DNA from: Aphrophora alni | Lineage: Eukaryota > Arthropoda > Insecta > Hemiptera > Aphrophoridae | Reading direction: 5' to 3' | DNA length: 64,000 nucleotides | NCBI GenBank assembly: GCA_963513935.1 | Contig: OY740765.1 | Coordinates: 75,561,718 to 75,625,717, forward strand | Shown here: piece after piece, positions 10,904 to 21,689 of the stretch | Layout of the letters: each line of letters begins with the position of its first letter | Numbering within the stretch: the first letter of the stretch is position 1 | The notes under the pieces: generated by a model | Seen by the model: the letters and a program-made list of their open reading frames with translations, nothing else | Databases searched by the model: none | Told to the model about the DNA's origin: nothing | Program-made: the position numbers and the translations under genes

Positions 10904-11530
10904 ATAATGATTAACCACACATTTGATGTTGTATTAATGCAGTTACTTAATTATTTAGATAAGGTTAATATCCTTTGTAGTAAACAATATGGCTTTCAAA
11001 AAAGGAAAGTAATGAGTATTTTTCTATTCCTATCTAAAGCAATTGATTGTATAAATTTTAATATATTACTTAATAAATGTGAAAACATTGGTATTTGGGG
11101 GGGGGAGAGGTCCTTTATTGTGGTAAGCCGTGTGTATCATTATCTGAACTATATAATTCTTCTTTACGGAAACTCATATGCAGAGTCTTCGTCCTGTAAA
11201 ATAGAGCCATTAGGCTTATTGCAAGGCTTAAGAAAACACAAAGTTTTAAAACGCTTTCAAAAACTTGGCATACTTACACTTCCATGTATTTGAATTGTTG
11301 CTTTTTTTAAAATTCAAAATATGGACATACACAACTATAGCACAGACAAGCTTGTGTTTATCATAACCTAGGCAGCACAGGTTAAATATATACAGTGAAC
11401 TTCCTTCACAAGCATGTGCAAAATTGATGAATAAGCTTCTAGAAAACATAAAAAGTTTGGAAATTATGCTACTTTTAAAAATATCCTTAGACAACTACCG
11501 TTGTCTGAATTGTTCTACTCTGTGGAGAAG
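10860..11530 (+). pseudogene. Non-LTR retrotransposon reverse-transcriptase relic
   Basis: The + strand frame includes LNYLDKVNILCSKQYGFQKR followed by IFLFLSKAIDCINFNILLNK and CENIGI. These match the usual block of non-LTR reverse transcriptases (QxGFRKxxST, then a lengthened FDxIDHxILLxKL). Here the catalytic region is altered (AIDCINFNILL). Next come KVLKRFQKLGILTLPCIYI and, after frame changes, a HNY-type stretch and RQLPLSELFYSVEKF, which fit the C-terminal tail of such elements. Internal deletions and frameshifts show it is dead. The core catalytic YxDD was not found. Confidence 0.6.
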
Positions 11531-13336
11531 TTTCTACCCTGGTAGTTTTTACTCTAATGTGGTCTTCTGCTTTTTGCAATGGTTCGTGTTTTTTAAGTTA
11601 TGATGTTTTTGTATTATGCAGGCCTTCATCTTGTGATGAAACAAATGTATGTGGCATAAAATAAATAAACTGGTTTTATATGTCCAGTAGAGATTGTAAT
11701 GTGATGTTATTTATTTGTTTGTTGTGTTTAATATCGACTTAGTTTAATAATTTTTTATGAACATTATTGATAGATTTAGTTTCATTGTTACTATCTATGA
11801 CATAGAAAGTATACATTACTATTACATTACATTATGATATCTATACATTGAAATCAAGACCAAGGCAATAAATAAATATTTCTCATTTTAATTATAGGCC
11901 ATAAGTGATATATATATGTTGGAATATTTCCCTACATACTAATTATTACAACTCATTTGTCTATTTAACATGAAGTTGATAAGTGTAGAACCACAAATCA
12001 TTTGTATGAAGTATGAATTTAACGGATATAAATACTTCTGTATATTGTAATTTTTCTCATAAAAATTATGCACAAACAAACAAATTTATATAAATATTTC
12101 AGACTATAATGAAAAAGTAGACACACGCCTTTTAGTTATACTACATGAAGTTTGCTGACATAGTATTTTTAAAAATATCTTTATTTTCTTGCATAAAAAT
12201 ATTGAACTTACAAACTTACAACTTTTATTGCACTATAAGCTTTTCTGTTATTTGTCAGTTTTGTCATCAAAATAACGAGTTTTCGATCACAAATGTTATT
12301 GTGTATAATTTTCCTGCATACATATTATTATAATACATAGTATTAAAAAAAAATTTGTTAAAAATATCATAAGTTTCCTGAAAAGATAGTGAGCTCCCTC
12401 CATACAACAACGATCGCTAAAAACTGGCCACTATCCAAATCGCGAACCACCTATCCGACTCTCTTTTCTATACCGACATCTTATAATATATAAGTTTACT
12501 ACAAAATAAGTATTACTGACTACACATTTTCATCATCAAATGAATAAACTAAAAGTAGACATACTTATCCTATATTAATTTGCTAAATAATAAGTATTTC
12601 ATTTCATTTCTCATTTTTAATTTCATATACCAGCATCATTCTTTCACTCTGTGAATTTACTACATTATAAGTTATTCTATTATTTATCGTTTTTGTTATC
12701 AAAGTTATAAACATTCAAATACAGATGATAGTTAAAATAAATACAATAACTAGGAGTTTAGTTAATTTGGAGGGTTCCAGTGTGTTCTGGCAGCTGAACA
12801 CATTCAGAAAATTTCATATCCTAGGCCAAAGAAAAAAGAATGCCAAATACTTCCAATAGGCTGTAAAGTTTTCTGTTTTGTGAATAACGACCTTGACCGC
12901 TGTTTGTGTGAAGTTTGCTGAACACAAAGTCTTGTCGACAAAAGACGGACACAGGGTTAATTAATAAGGTTCATTCCAGTTCATTAATTTTATACAAAAA
13001 TCAACAATTTTATGATAATAATTTATCATATGATGTAAGTAGCATTTTTGTTTAGCCTAGACATTCATTATGTTTATGAAAAACGACAAATAATGGAATA
13101 ACTTATACTACAGTAAGTTAAAAATAAATTTCTGTTTATATGCCATTAATTTTGTGGCTAAAGAGGCAAATTTAGGATAGTAATTTGTATGAAGGAAAAT
13201 TTTACACAGCAAGTACTATTGGTTTTCGAACGTTAATTATATTTATGATAAAACCAATAAATAACAGAAAAGCTAATAATGCACTAAATTCATATTACAA
13301 AAATTAATGTATATTTGTACAATCAATATTTTGTAT
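11531..13336. repeat. AT-rich spacer with decayed satellite monomers
   Basis: Between about 11990 and 12720 several segments keep the order of the 90-bp satellite, for example ATACTTCTGTATATTG, TAATTTTTCTCAT and AAAAATTATGCACAAACAAA near 12030-12083. Weaker copies beginning TTTACTACAAAATAAGTATT, TTTGCTAAATAATAAGTATT and TTTACTACATTATAAGTTAT follow. The spacing is about 90 bp. The rest (11531-11990 and 12721-13336) shows no gene or repeat that I recognise. Confidence 0.5.
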
Positions 13337-14053
13337 AAGGGCCTATTCCTAATTACTCATTGTTCTCCTTGTTGAAGCCAAGGTATTAAATGTCACTCCA
13401 TTAGTTAATTTAGTTTAATTTTAATTTTATTATTATCAACCATTATCATTAGTTAATTTATTTATATATTTAAAGTTAAGTTAGTTTTAGATACATACCA
13501 TGTATTAGAAGCCAGCAGAAATTGCCACGCCCATTGACAAGATGTGTGAAGGGGACAACAGTAATTGGCCGAGTAGATCAGGTGATGGGTAGGGGGAATG
13601 CTTCAACGGAGTAGTAATTGTAGTTATTAAGTTTAGTGTGTATTGTATACCTCTGAGGATGATATACAGTGATATTGAATTGTACAAAAGGTAAAATAAA
13701 CATAAACTATATAGTCTTTGTGTTGGTCTTTTATTGTGGTTTTGGGGAATTTTCTTTCATTCAATGAAACTTAAATAAAGAAAATAATCTAAAGATAAAA
13801 AATAAATAAATAAATTTCAAGAATTTATATAACTATGAAGCTTAAATTGAATATAATCTTAAGATATAAAATAAAACAAACAAATAAACTTTAATAAATT
13901 TAATAAAAAAGAAATTTGTATTAGAAAATAATCTTAAGATATAAAATAAAACAAACAAATAAACCTTAAAAAATATATGTAAATGAAACTAATCCCCTAA
14001 TCTATTTCAGCTAATTACAGGAAAAACAAGGATGAGTAAGGAATAGGCCCTTT
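13337..14053. repeat. Segment of about 717 bp with short inverted termini
   Basis: The left end (AAGGGCCTATTCCT, then TTACTCAT) reappears inverted at the right end (ATGAGTAAGGAATAGGCCCTT, 14032-14052). The inside is non-coding and ends with AT-rich repeats. It could be a small non-autonomous element or part of a larger LTR element. The 14-bp core match is clear, and the rest is weaker. Confidence 0.35.
13848..13972. repeat. Direct duplication of about 43 bp
   Basis: The block AATCTTAAGATATAAAATAA followed by AACAAACAAATAAAC occurs at about 13854-13890 and again at about 13928-13964. The two are about 74 bp apart and nearly identical. The tract is AAATAA-rich. Confidence 0.7.
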
Positions 14054-15960
14054 ACCTGCATTTAATAACATGTTAATGTCAGTTTGAAATATTAAATACT
14101 TTTAAAGTTTTCCATTAACCTGTCAGAGTTAACTTTATCCTTTAATTTTACATTTAATGTTAACCATGGAAAGAAAACATTTTACACATGACTGATGTAT
14201 CATCTAACATACCTGTTTATGGTATCAGTTTAAGAAGTATTAGGTCTACTTTAGCAATTCTAAGCCTCTACCATGTAACTTCACCTACGTTACCTTTATT
14301 TATTTATTTTTACCGTTTATTTACTTTTACTTTAATTTGAATTGCATTAATTTGTTTTGAATTAATTTGCATTTATGAATTTACTTTTAAACTTAATCTT
14401 TATTAGCCACACTTATTTTGCGCTAATCTATTTCTGACAATTAATTTTATTTGATTTCTATCGAAATCTTACCAAAACTAGGATGGTTGAATTAAATTAA
14501 TTCCACAAACAACTTCTACTTTTTAACCATCTTCTGGATTTATTCTCATCTAGTTATTTATATAACAAGAATCACATTCAATTAAATATTCATATCAATC
14601 TTAAGACTACTCATTCTTTCACACTTTCATTCTTTAAAAAACTAATTTATGCTAATACACAATATTTAATTGTTGACAATTTTAAAATCTTAATTTATTA
14701 TTCAAATTACATAAAACTCTACGAATGTCTCTACAGATTTTGTCTTATTGTTCTTATTAATTTATAGCAAATCTATTACAAAACAATTTTCTTTAATTTA
14801 ATTACATTATTTTCAAATTACTTTTATTTTTGCCGGCTAGCTCAATTACTTTCTCTTAATTTAATTTATAAAAACTTTACTCTTAATCTCGGGCATGGGA
14901 ACTTTTATGACTAATCAAAGTGAAATACTAGATTCTAAATGATTATCAATTATAAATTTTGGTACTTATCAACAGTTACGCCTCGTCCCCTTTTGGCACT
15001 TGTATACAAACACAATCACCCACTGCTTTTATTTATTTAATTTCTCTTTCTTCACTAATGACGCACTAAACACATGTATATCCTTATCCTGGGAGGTCGG
15101 ATGCTGCAATCCTGGTTCCTTGACGAATGGTGAATCCCTTGTATTACTTCCGCTAAACGCTGCTTGGTCTCTTAACTCGTTCTCAATTTAACTCTTATTT
15201 CGACGCGATGATTCTCTCCTCTTCCTTTACAACCTTAATACTCCTTGACTTTAATTATTATTACAAAAACAACAAAAACTACTAACTTTTGTGGCAACTC
15301 TGCCTTTAAGTTATTCGACGACTTTGAATTAAACCCTCAGGTTCTCAGTTTAAGACTCTTAACACCTCCTTACTCTGATTCCCAGCTCCAGGCCAAGACC
15401 TACACACTCTCACCCCCAGTTTTAGACTGACTCTTCTTCCCGTTGGATCTTGCCTCTCCCGATTTCCAAGTTCCGCGTCTTCCTCGCCTATTGGTTTATA
15501 TCTAATTTTTTGAAACTCAGGTCTCTTCTGATTGGACATCCAAACTTTCTAAAACGTTTTTTTTTTTTAACGTACGTTGACTTCGCCCCTCGGAGATACC
15601 GTTAGGTATTTACTTTCTCATTTTTTCTAGGTTCCCTGTTTATGATACGCAGCTGCTTCGAGTAGCAAAACTCCGTTATGTTTTTACTTTTACCGTGCCT
15701 TTTTTATGTATGTCGGCGAACTTTCTTCCCTCAAAGAAAACAGAATGTTTTCTTTCCTTGTATTTGTCACGTTCTTCAAATTAGTACCGTTATCTCCCCA
15801 ACTTAACTTTGCAGCTGCTATTGTCGGTATAGTTTGCTTGGTAACATGTGTTTTGTCCCAATTTACTTATTCTTACAATTATTTATTATTTTTAACCTTT
15901 TTATCGATTATTATTATTTTAATATTTTATACTAGACATTAATTAATTATTTATCAATAA
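14054..15960 (-). repeat. Possible third, diverged LTR of the 6171-8851 family
   Basis: There is no convincing gene. On the minus strand a TATA-like GATATAAACC near 15497 is followed about 390 bases later by ATTGCAGCATCCGAC (near 15100-15115). The same 15-mer lies about 330 bases after the TATA box in LTR copy 1 (near 7170-7185). Base composition (minus-strand A-rich) is also alike. Similarity elsewhere is too weak to trace by eye. Short frames (15000-15191, 15345-15539, 15706-15942) have no motif. Confidence 0.25.
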
Positions 15961-17759
15961 TTGTTGATCCTTTGAGATCGTTATAACCAACTGTGAAACC
16001 AAGACCAAAACCCATGTGCACTGACCTTTGTATTATCTGAAGTACCTGTTTAGGGTATCAATTTAAAAATCAGTGATATTATACAAGAGTATACCACTTC
16101 TCTGTTTCCCTCACCTCATCCCATGCCCCATTAGACAATAATACAGAAGACTTTTGAAAATTGACCTTTAACATGACACTTATTAAAGTTTTTTTATTGC
16201 ATTAATTACAACAATATTACCATTTGTAATTCTACCCATAAAACATTTGTATAGATTGTAAAGAGCAATTTAAATTCAGTCTGGGAATTGGGAGACATTA
16301 GAAAAAAAATTATATATAATTTAGGGTGGTTTGAAAAAAACTCTTCTGTTATTCCAAGGAAGAAAATTGAGAAATTTAGACAGAGCTTTGACATGACTTT
16401 AACAAATTAGAAATTCACTGCCTTTTGATTCTAAAACTAATGTTGCAACCCATTTTTTAATATCTCTTTCAATATAAGTTATTGACAACATTGATTAAAA
16501 ACTAAGGTAGAGTCAGTCGAATTAGCGAATCCGGCAGGCACTCCACTACTATCCTTCTGCTGATATTACCCCATAGTTTGGCATTACTAAAAACAAATGA
16601 ATTCTTTATGCTAGATTTTTGATTTTATTTATGAAATTGTTTCTATCCTGCAATGAGCTCACCAATACTTAAATATTACTTCTAAAAATCATGTACTAGT
16701 GCTATGTTTTTAATGGTTATTCCAATAAAGTGACATAATTTAACAATGACTATATTATACCCTATACTCCATCTATTATATTAATACTCCAAACAGTATG
16801 TTGTTTCTGATATTACATTATAGATGTTAGAGCCAAATTGTAGAGCCGAGGTTTCTGAAAACTTCAAAGTAGCTGGTTAAAGCAAATAAACTTTTGAAAA
16901 TTTTATCGCTTAGACTATCATACAAACATATTTCCATAACTAAAGTTATTTATATATTATAAATCAATTTTAATATGAACATTTTTAAGTAAGATGATAT
17001 AACTATATTAAAACATAAGTATTATAATATCACTCAATGTTTAATTAATAGTATATTATATTGACACTGTACTTATATTTAATGTAATTAGTTCTATTAT
17101 TGTAAAAGATAGTTAGAATTAATATGAAACTAAACACAATATTAATATTCAATTGTAAACACATGACTTGGTTGTTCATATAAACATGATTTTAGTAAAA
17201 GAAACTCGTCATTAATAAATATCAATATTAGATTCTCATAAACTCATTAGCTCATAAGATCAAACAGTTATGACAATATAGACAGAGACAGTGTTTGTGA
17301 TAAAATTTCTTATACAGTAGTCAGTTGAAATTAAAATTAGCGCGCTCTGCCAATTCTGCTGCCTCTTACTCTACTGCAGTATACAATATTGAGAACAACA
17401 AAGTTTCATTGTTTTCTGTATATTGTTGTTTGTTTTTTTTTTGTAATACTTAACATCCTTAGAAGAGAGTTATTGTTTTCTTGAACAATTCTTGATGGTG
17501 GGTACTATACATTTGAAACTATGGTAGTGTGGATCACTTGTTGTAAAAAAATGTCAGGTATTTCTTACCAATTTATTTATTGAAATCAGTGATTCAGGAA
17601 CTTCCATGACTCTTGACCTTGTTTTGAGTAATAACAGGGCTGGAATTTCCCATTAACATTGTGTACAATTTTTTTGTTATTTCAGCTAATTGACGATGAT
17701 ACTGAACAAGTATATAATTTTACAATGGACACTTTTGAAACAGAAGTGAAAACAACAAC

Positions 17760-17764
<5 letters not shown>
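15961..17764. other. AT-rich sequence upstream of the first detected exon
   Basis: No gene, repeat family or promoter could be recognised. A 62-codon frame at 16206-16394 is Phe/Leu-rich without motif. The 5' exons of the PAN gene must lie upstream of 17945, either here unrecognised or outside the window. Confidence 0.4.

Positions 17765-17841
<77 letters not shown>
17765..17841. repeat. (CT)n microsatellite
   Basis: About 38 uninterrupted CT units lie about 100 bp upstream of a splice acceptor. Ser-Leu and Arg-Glu repeats in overlapping reading frames are products of this run. It could affect splicing of the next exon as a pyrimidine tract, but that is inference. Confidence 0.95.
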
Positions 17842-17843
<2 letters not shown>

Positions 17844-17944
17844 CTCTCACACTAAGATATGCAAACAATTGCAGATTTGTTACTGTGTATTCATAAAAAA
17901 AACTGTTTCATACAATCAAAACTTAAATGCATATATCATTGCAG

Positions 17945-18083
17945 CATGTTTTCATCTACTGGCAACAGGGCGCAGGGTAGATGAGAGATATATTCGAAGA
18001 TTTCTAGCATGTAATTCCTCTCGACAATGTGAAGAAGCTTGCCTTCGAGAGGTTGACTTCTACTGTGAAGGTTTTAATTTCAG
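17945..18083 (+). CDS. PAN/Apple-domain gene, exon A1
   Basis: The exon encodes the first half of a PAN/Apple-type cysteine domain. The acceptor ATATATCATTGCAG precedes it and the donor GTATGT follows. It begins with two bases of a split codon and ends with two, giving 139 nt. The peptide starts CFHLLATGRRVDERYIRRF and continues to RQCEEACLREVDFYCEGFNF, so Cys spacing is C, then CxxxC, then C. It aligns with exons A2 (29713), A3 (44035) and A4 (62968): C, aromatic residue, Gly/Arg-Leu/Val, CExxC, C, aromatic-x-aromatic-Arg. PAN domains mediate protein or carbohydrate binding outside cells. An ATG at 17659 opens the same frame but runs through the CT repeat, so I take the splice acceptor as the boundary. 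Confidence 0.8.
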
Positions 18084-18242
18084 GTATGTACCTTCAGGTT
18101 ATGGTGGTAGTTTAATTAATATATTTATTTTTCATTGTTTATGTCTCCAGTTGCAATATAGTTGAAACTAAATATAGTATACCTATATAATCATATATAC
18201 ATATACCTGGTATTCCCGTCATGCAACTTTTGTTGTAGTTTA

Positions 18243-18280
18243 CACTACGCGTTTCGAGAACAGGTTCTCATCTTCAGGTG
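18243..18280 (-). ncRNA. Hammerhead ribozyme, Penelope-type minimal stem III
   Basis: On the minus strand the order is stem I strand CAC, the core box CUGAAGA, stem II GAGAAC-CU-GUUCUC (six perfect pairs), GAAA, the tiny stem III (A)CGCGU, the cleavage-site A, then the stem I partner GUG. Stem I extends outward (UUUCAC against GUGUAA) with one U-U mismatch. All invariant hammerhead core positions (CUGANGA, GAAA, U16.1-H17) are met. The very short palindromic stem III matches what is known for hammerheads in Penelope-like retroelements, which probably work as dimers. No reverse-transcriptase frame was seen next to it, so the host element is otherwise lost. Confidence 0.7.
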
Positions 18281-20208
18281 AAATTATTTTACTCACATGT
18301 GAGCACGTCAAACAAAAATAAAAAGTACAAGCACACACACATGCACACAAAACACAACATAAAATATCGCACTGCACATTATAATAAAATTGTATAAAAA
18401 TGTTACATTGTAGGTAGGCCTACTACTTGTCATTGCCGCGGTGAATCGTCAACTCGGAGTTTTTTGAAGCCAAACGGACTTGAATAAGGATTAATTAGAT
18501 TAATATTAGATAAAAGTTTTGTAGTTATTAGATTTAAGATTGATGGACTGTAGAATAAATAGGGTAAAATATTTACTTTAAGAGATAGGATTTGTATAAT
18601 AAATATTAAGTAAACACTTGATAAGCTGAGCTATATTGGAAACGTATTGATGGAAGCAATGTTTAAGTTACATAAGATAAAAAATAGTCCTATGGACATT
18701 CTATAACGTCTGATGTACAGTTATTTCAAGGCGAAAGAATCTAGCTAGGTACAGTTGTGACAAAATTAATGAATCAGGTTCTGAATAGTTGTACTTCAAT
18801 AAAAATTTAAAACTAACATGCAAATGTAAATGTAATGGTTAATTAGAGACAAGTTTTTAGTAGGTTTAAAGAAGAAAACATTTGTTATGAAATAATAATT
18901 TTAATGAGATATCGAGTTGAATAAAATCTTGAAGAAACGAAAGATGAATTGCGTGATATCTAAGTCTGGTAGATAGTAAAGTCAGTCAATGTTTAGGTTA
19001 CCAAGATAGGAAGGAGATAAGACACGTGTGAAAAAGATACAGTCAGAACAAAACGAAATGTTTCAAAATCAACTTGACTGATTTTGATGAAATTTTTTAT
19101 AAATTTTATTTTTTTATTTTTTATTCATTGGCAATGAAGTTAAGTAATTAAATAATGGGTTCTTAAGTTTAAGATAAACTTAAGGGTGTAGAGGTTGGGT
19201 TAAACGGTAGTCGATATTGTTTTTTATTCTTAGGAATAAAGCATTAAGACAGCATTAAAGGCGTGTTATGGTTGTAAGGCGTGTTTTGGGTTTTATTTTG
19301 AACTGAGTAGAAATATTATGTTAACCATCTCATGTCTGAAGGCCATAATGCATTACTTTCATGTACATGTCTGTAGATGTAATCTGAAGGATACAATAAG
19401 AAAGTCGGTAAGAAGTGCCGAGGAGAAGTTAGAAGTTAAAAGAGGTTTAATATGACTACAAAATATTAAATTTTGAAAAAAGATAATTTCACGAAAATAA
19501 GTTTAAAATTTTTGAAAGTTTTAATATGTAATAAGGTAAATTAGGTCATCAAATGAAGGTTTAGTACAGCTTAAGGACAAACTTTATATGATATAATTTT
19601 ATGATGAAATAGAGACATTGATGAAGTATTACATTGATAATTTTTATGTAATAAAATTAGGATCGATGAATAGAAGTGAACAAATTTTAGGCTTACGGAA
19701 CTGAATGAATTTGAACAATCAAATTAAACGGACGTGACTAAGTTGGGAGTTTTAGTGAGAAAAAACGAAATTTTTCTAAAAAATATATAGATTAAGTTGT
19801 AATAATTATGTATATTATTGTATATAAATATATTAGGAATTTTATAAGTACAGTAAATATTAAGGATTAGATAAATGAGTGAATGTTAGAAGGAATTATG
19901 TTATAATTTATGTAAGTAATATGTAATTTGGAAGGGAAAAAGAGAATTTGAAAAAGGAAGAAAATTGTAATGAATGTTAGGTAGTTTGATTAAATAAAAA
20001 TTGCTAAGAGTTTGAAATGTTAAAGTTTGTAAGCGTAAAAGGATAATAGACTAAAGTAATGGATGTGAAGTAATTTCATAAAATAAGTTATTAAAAGTTT
20101 AAAACGTTAAAGTTTTTAAATAAAACGGATAAATAATGTAATTTTAAGGTAATTTGAATAAATTTGAAGTTAAATAATAAAATGAGATAAATGAATAATG
20201 AAGTGAAG

Positions 20209-20238
20209 ATTTGAGGATAAAATGTTTTATCCTCAAAT
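20209..20238. repeat. Perfect 14-bp hairpin
   Basis: ATTTGAGGATAAAA pairs with TTTTATCCTCAAAT around a two-base TG loop. It lies in a purine-rich, gene-free part of the intron. It could be a terminator-like fold or a chance palindrome. Confidence 0.6.
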
Positions 20239-20301
20239 GAGAATACATTTTTTATGTAAATTGTTAAAAGAGTTAGTTGTGCTTAATAGAAATGAGTAAA
20301 A

Positions 20302-21568
20302 TAGATTTCCAAAATATAAATTTAAGGTGAATAATGTTTAATTATAAGATATAATAAATATTGAAGTGAGATTATTTTGTGAAAATAGACAATGCTTGTT
20401 GTCAACCAAAATGATTTGGACAGTGTCCGTGGGACCAGAAATGTGAACCCTGTGCTAGCGTCGTGTATAAAAGCAAGCATGCGTGGAGTCAGTTAGAAGG
20501 GAATATCTGAAGTGGTCAGACGTGTTTGTGAGAGTTGGAAGGAAATATTTTGAGAACAATGTAGTTATGTTTGAGTGATTTTTGAACTTGAGAACAATTT
20601 AATTATTGTCTAATAGTTGGGAGAGGGAGTTTGAGATGATTGGACGTATTTTAGGTCTAAAGACAGTGAACTTTTATAAATATGGTGAGAACAATGGTTT
20701 CCACGTGTCCGATAAAAAGTGAGATGATCGAATCGGGAAATATAGACAAAGTTGTAATGTGTTAATAGAGAACAGTTTAAGTTAAAACACTAATAGATAT
20801 TTTGTTACATGAACAATAGAAATGAATTTTGTAAAACGAAAAGGTGAATTGAAGATGTCAGCATCTGAACAAGGGACAAAGTGACTTCCACGAGGCTGTA
20901 AGGAGCTCCGGCGAAGGAAGCAAATCATCTTCGAGGAAATGTGTTTTAAGTAAAAAAATAACGTGATTGATATCCACGTCAAGACTTTCATTTCTAAAAT
21001 TATGTTTGTATCTGAAATGATTTAAATATTTCAATGTTAAGTTATAAGTTTGATTTGACAATTTAAGTTTTAATATACAAGACCATGTCTTGTATTCTAA
21101 AGTATATAAAAAAATAATAATATTAAAATAAAGTCTTTCTAATAGCTGAATTAATGAAACATGATCTATTTTCAAAGCTTATAATTCTTAGCTATATAAA
21201 TTTAAAGCCCATTTAATTTTTTGAGTAACTAAAATCTAAATTCAGTAATTAAATTTAGTTTGACTTTTCTATATTATTATATTTTGAATGATTCAACAAT
21301 TGTTAGGATGTACTAAGTTAGGATTTTGCATATAAATGTTTAATATAACAAATTGGTGATAAATTTGTGTAATTGTTAAAAAAATTGAGTTTAATAAAGA
21401 ATGTTTAGTTTCAGGAAAACAAATAAGGATTTCTTATTCACTGTAAACCACTGATAAGTACACTTAGAAAAGAAACACGAACCTGAGAACATTTTAATTC
21501 AAAGTATTTTTTTTATATTTTCAAAATTGGTGAGTTAATTCCACCTGGCACCCATAAAGCTGAGCAAT
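20302..21568 (+). repeat. LTR-like repeat, family 2, copy A
   Basis: The block from ATAGATTTCCAAAATAT to TGAGCAATTT aligns by eye with 55996-57212. Shared parts are CAGTGTCCGTGG, the TCAGACGTGTTT region, ACAAATAAGGTTTCTT-like and CCTGAGAA parts, and TTTTCAAAATTGGT followed by a primer-site-like CCTGGCACCCATAAAGCTGAG (21544-21564). A TATA box (20466) lies where an LTR promoter would be. No gag or pol follows. Both copies stop matching about a dozen bases beyond the primer-site-like motif. Confidence 0.55.
20466..20473 (+). promoter_or_regulatory. TATA box of LTR-like repeat A
   Basis: TATAAAAG is followed about 25-30 bases later by AGTCAGTTAGAAGG, a plausible start region. It is weakly preserved in copy B (CATATAGAATATC near 56215). 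If active it would produce a sense transcript inside the intron. Confidence 0.4.
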
Positions 21569-21689
21569 TTCGTAAATTCTTTATGTTACAAAAGTAGTTT
21601 ACCTTTTTTATTTAATAAATACAGATTTAAAAGGGCTGAATCTCTGTATCAGTCATTTAATGTTTGAAACTGTAATAATGCATCTGGCC

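Noticed and set aside
17659..18165. 168-codon frame including a Ser-Leu repeat
   Set aside because: The middle is the (CT)n microsatellite. Only the part after the splice acceptor (17945-18083) aligns with sister exons.
20782..21175. Minus-strand frames of 69 and 105 codons
   Set aside because: They overlap the LTR-like repeat, have no motif, and the counterpart in copy B does not keep the frame.
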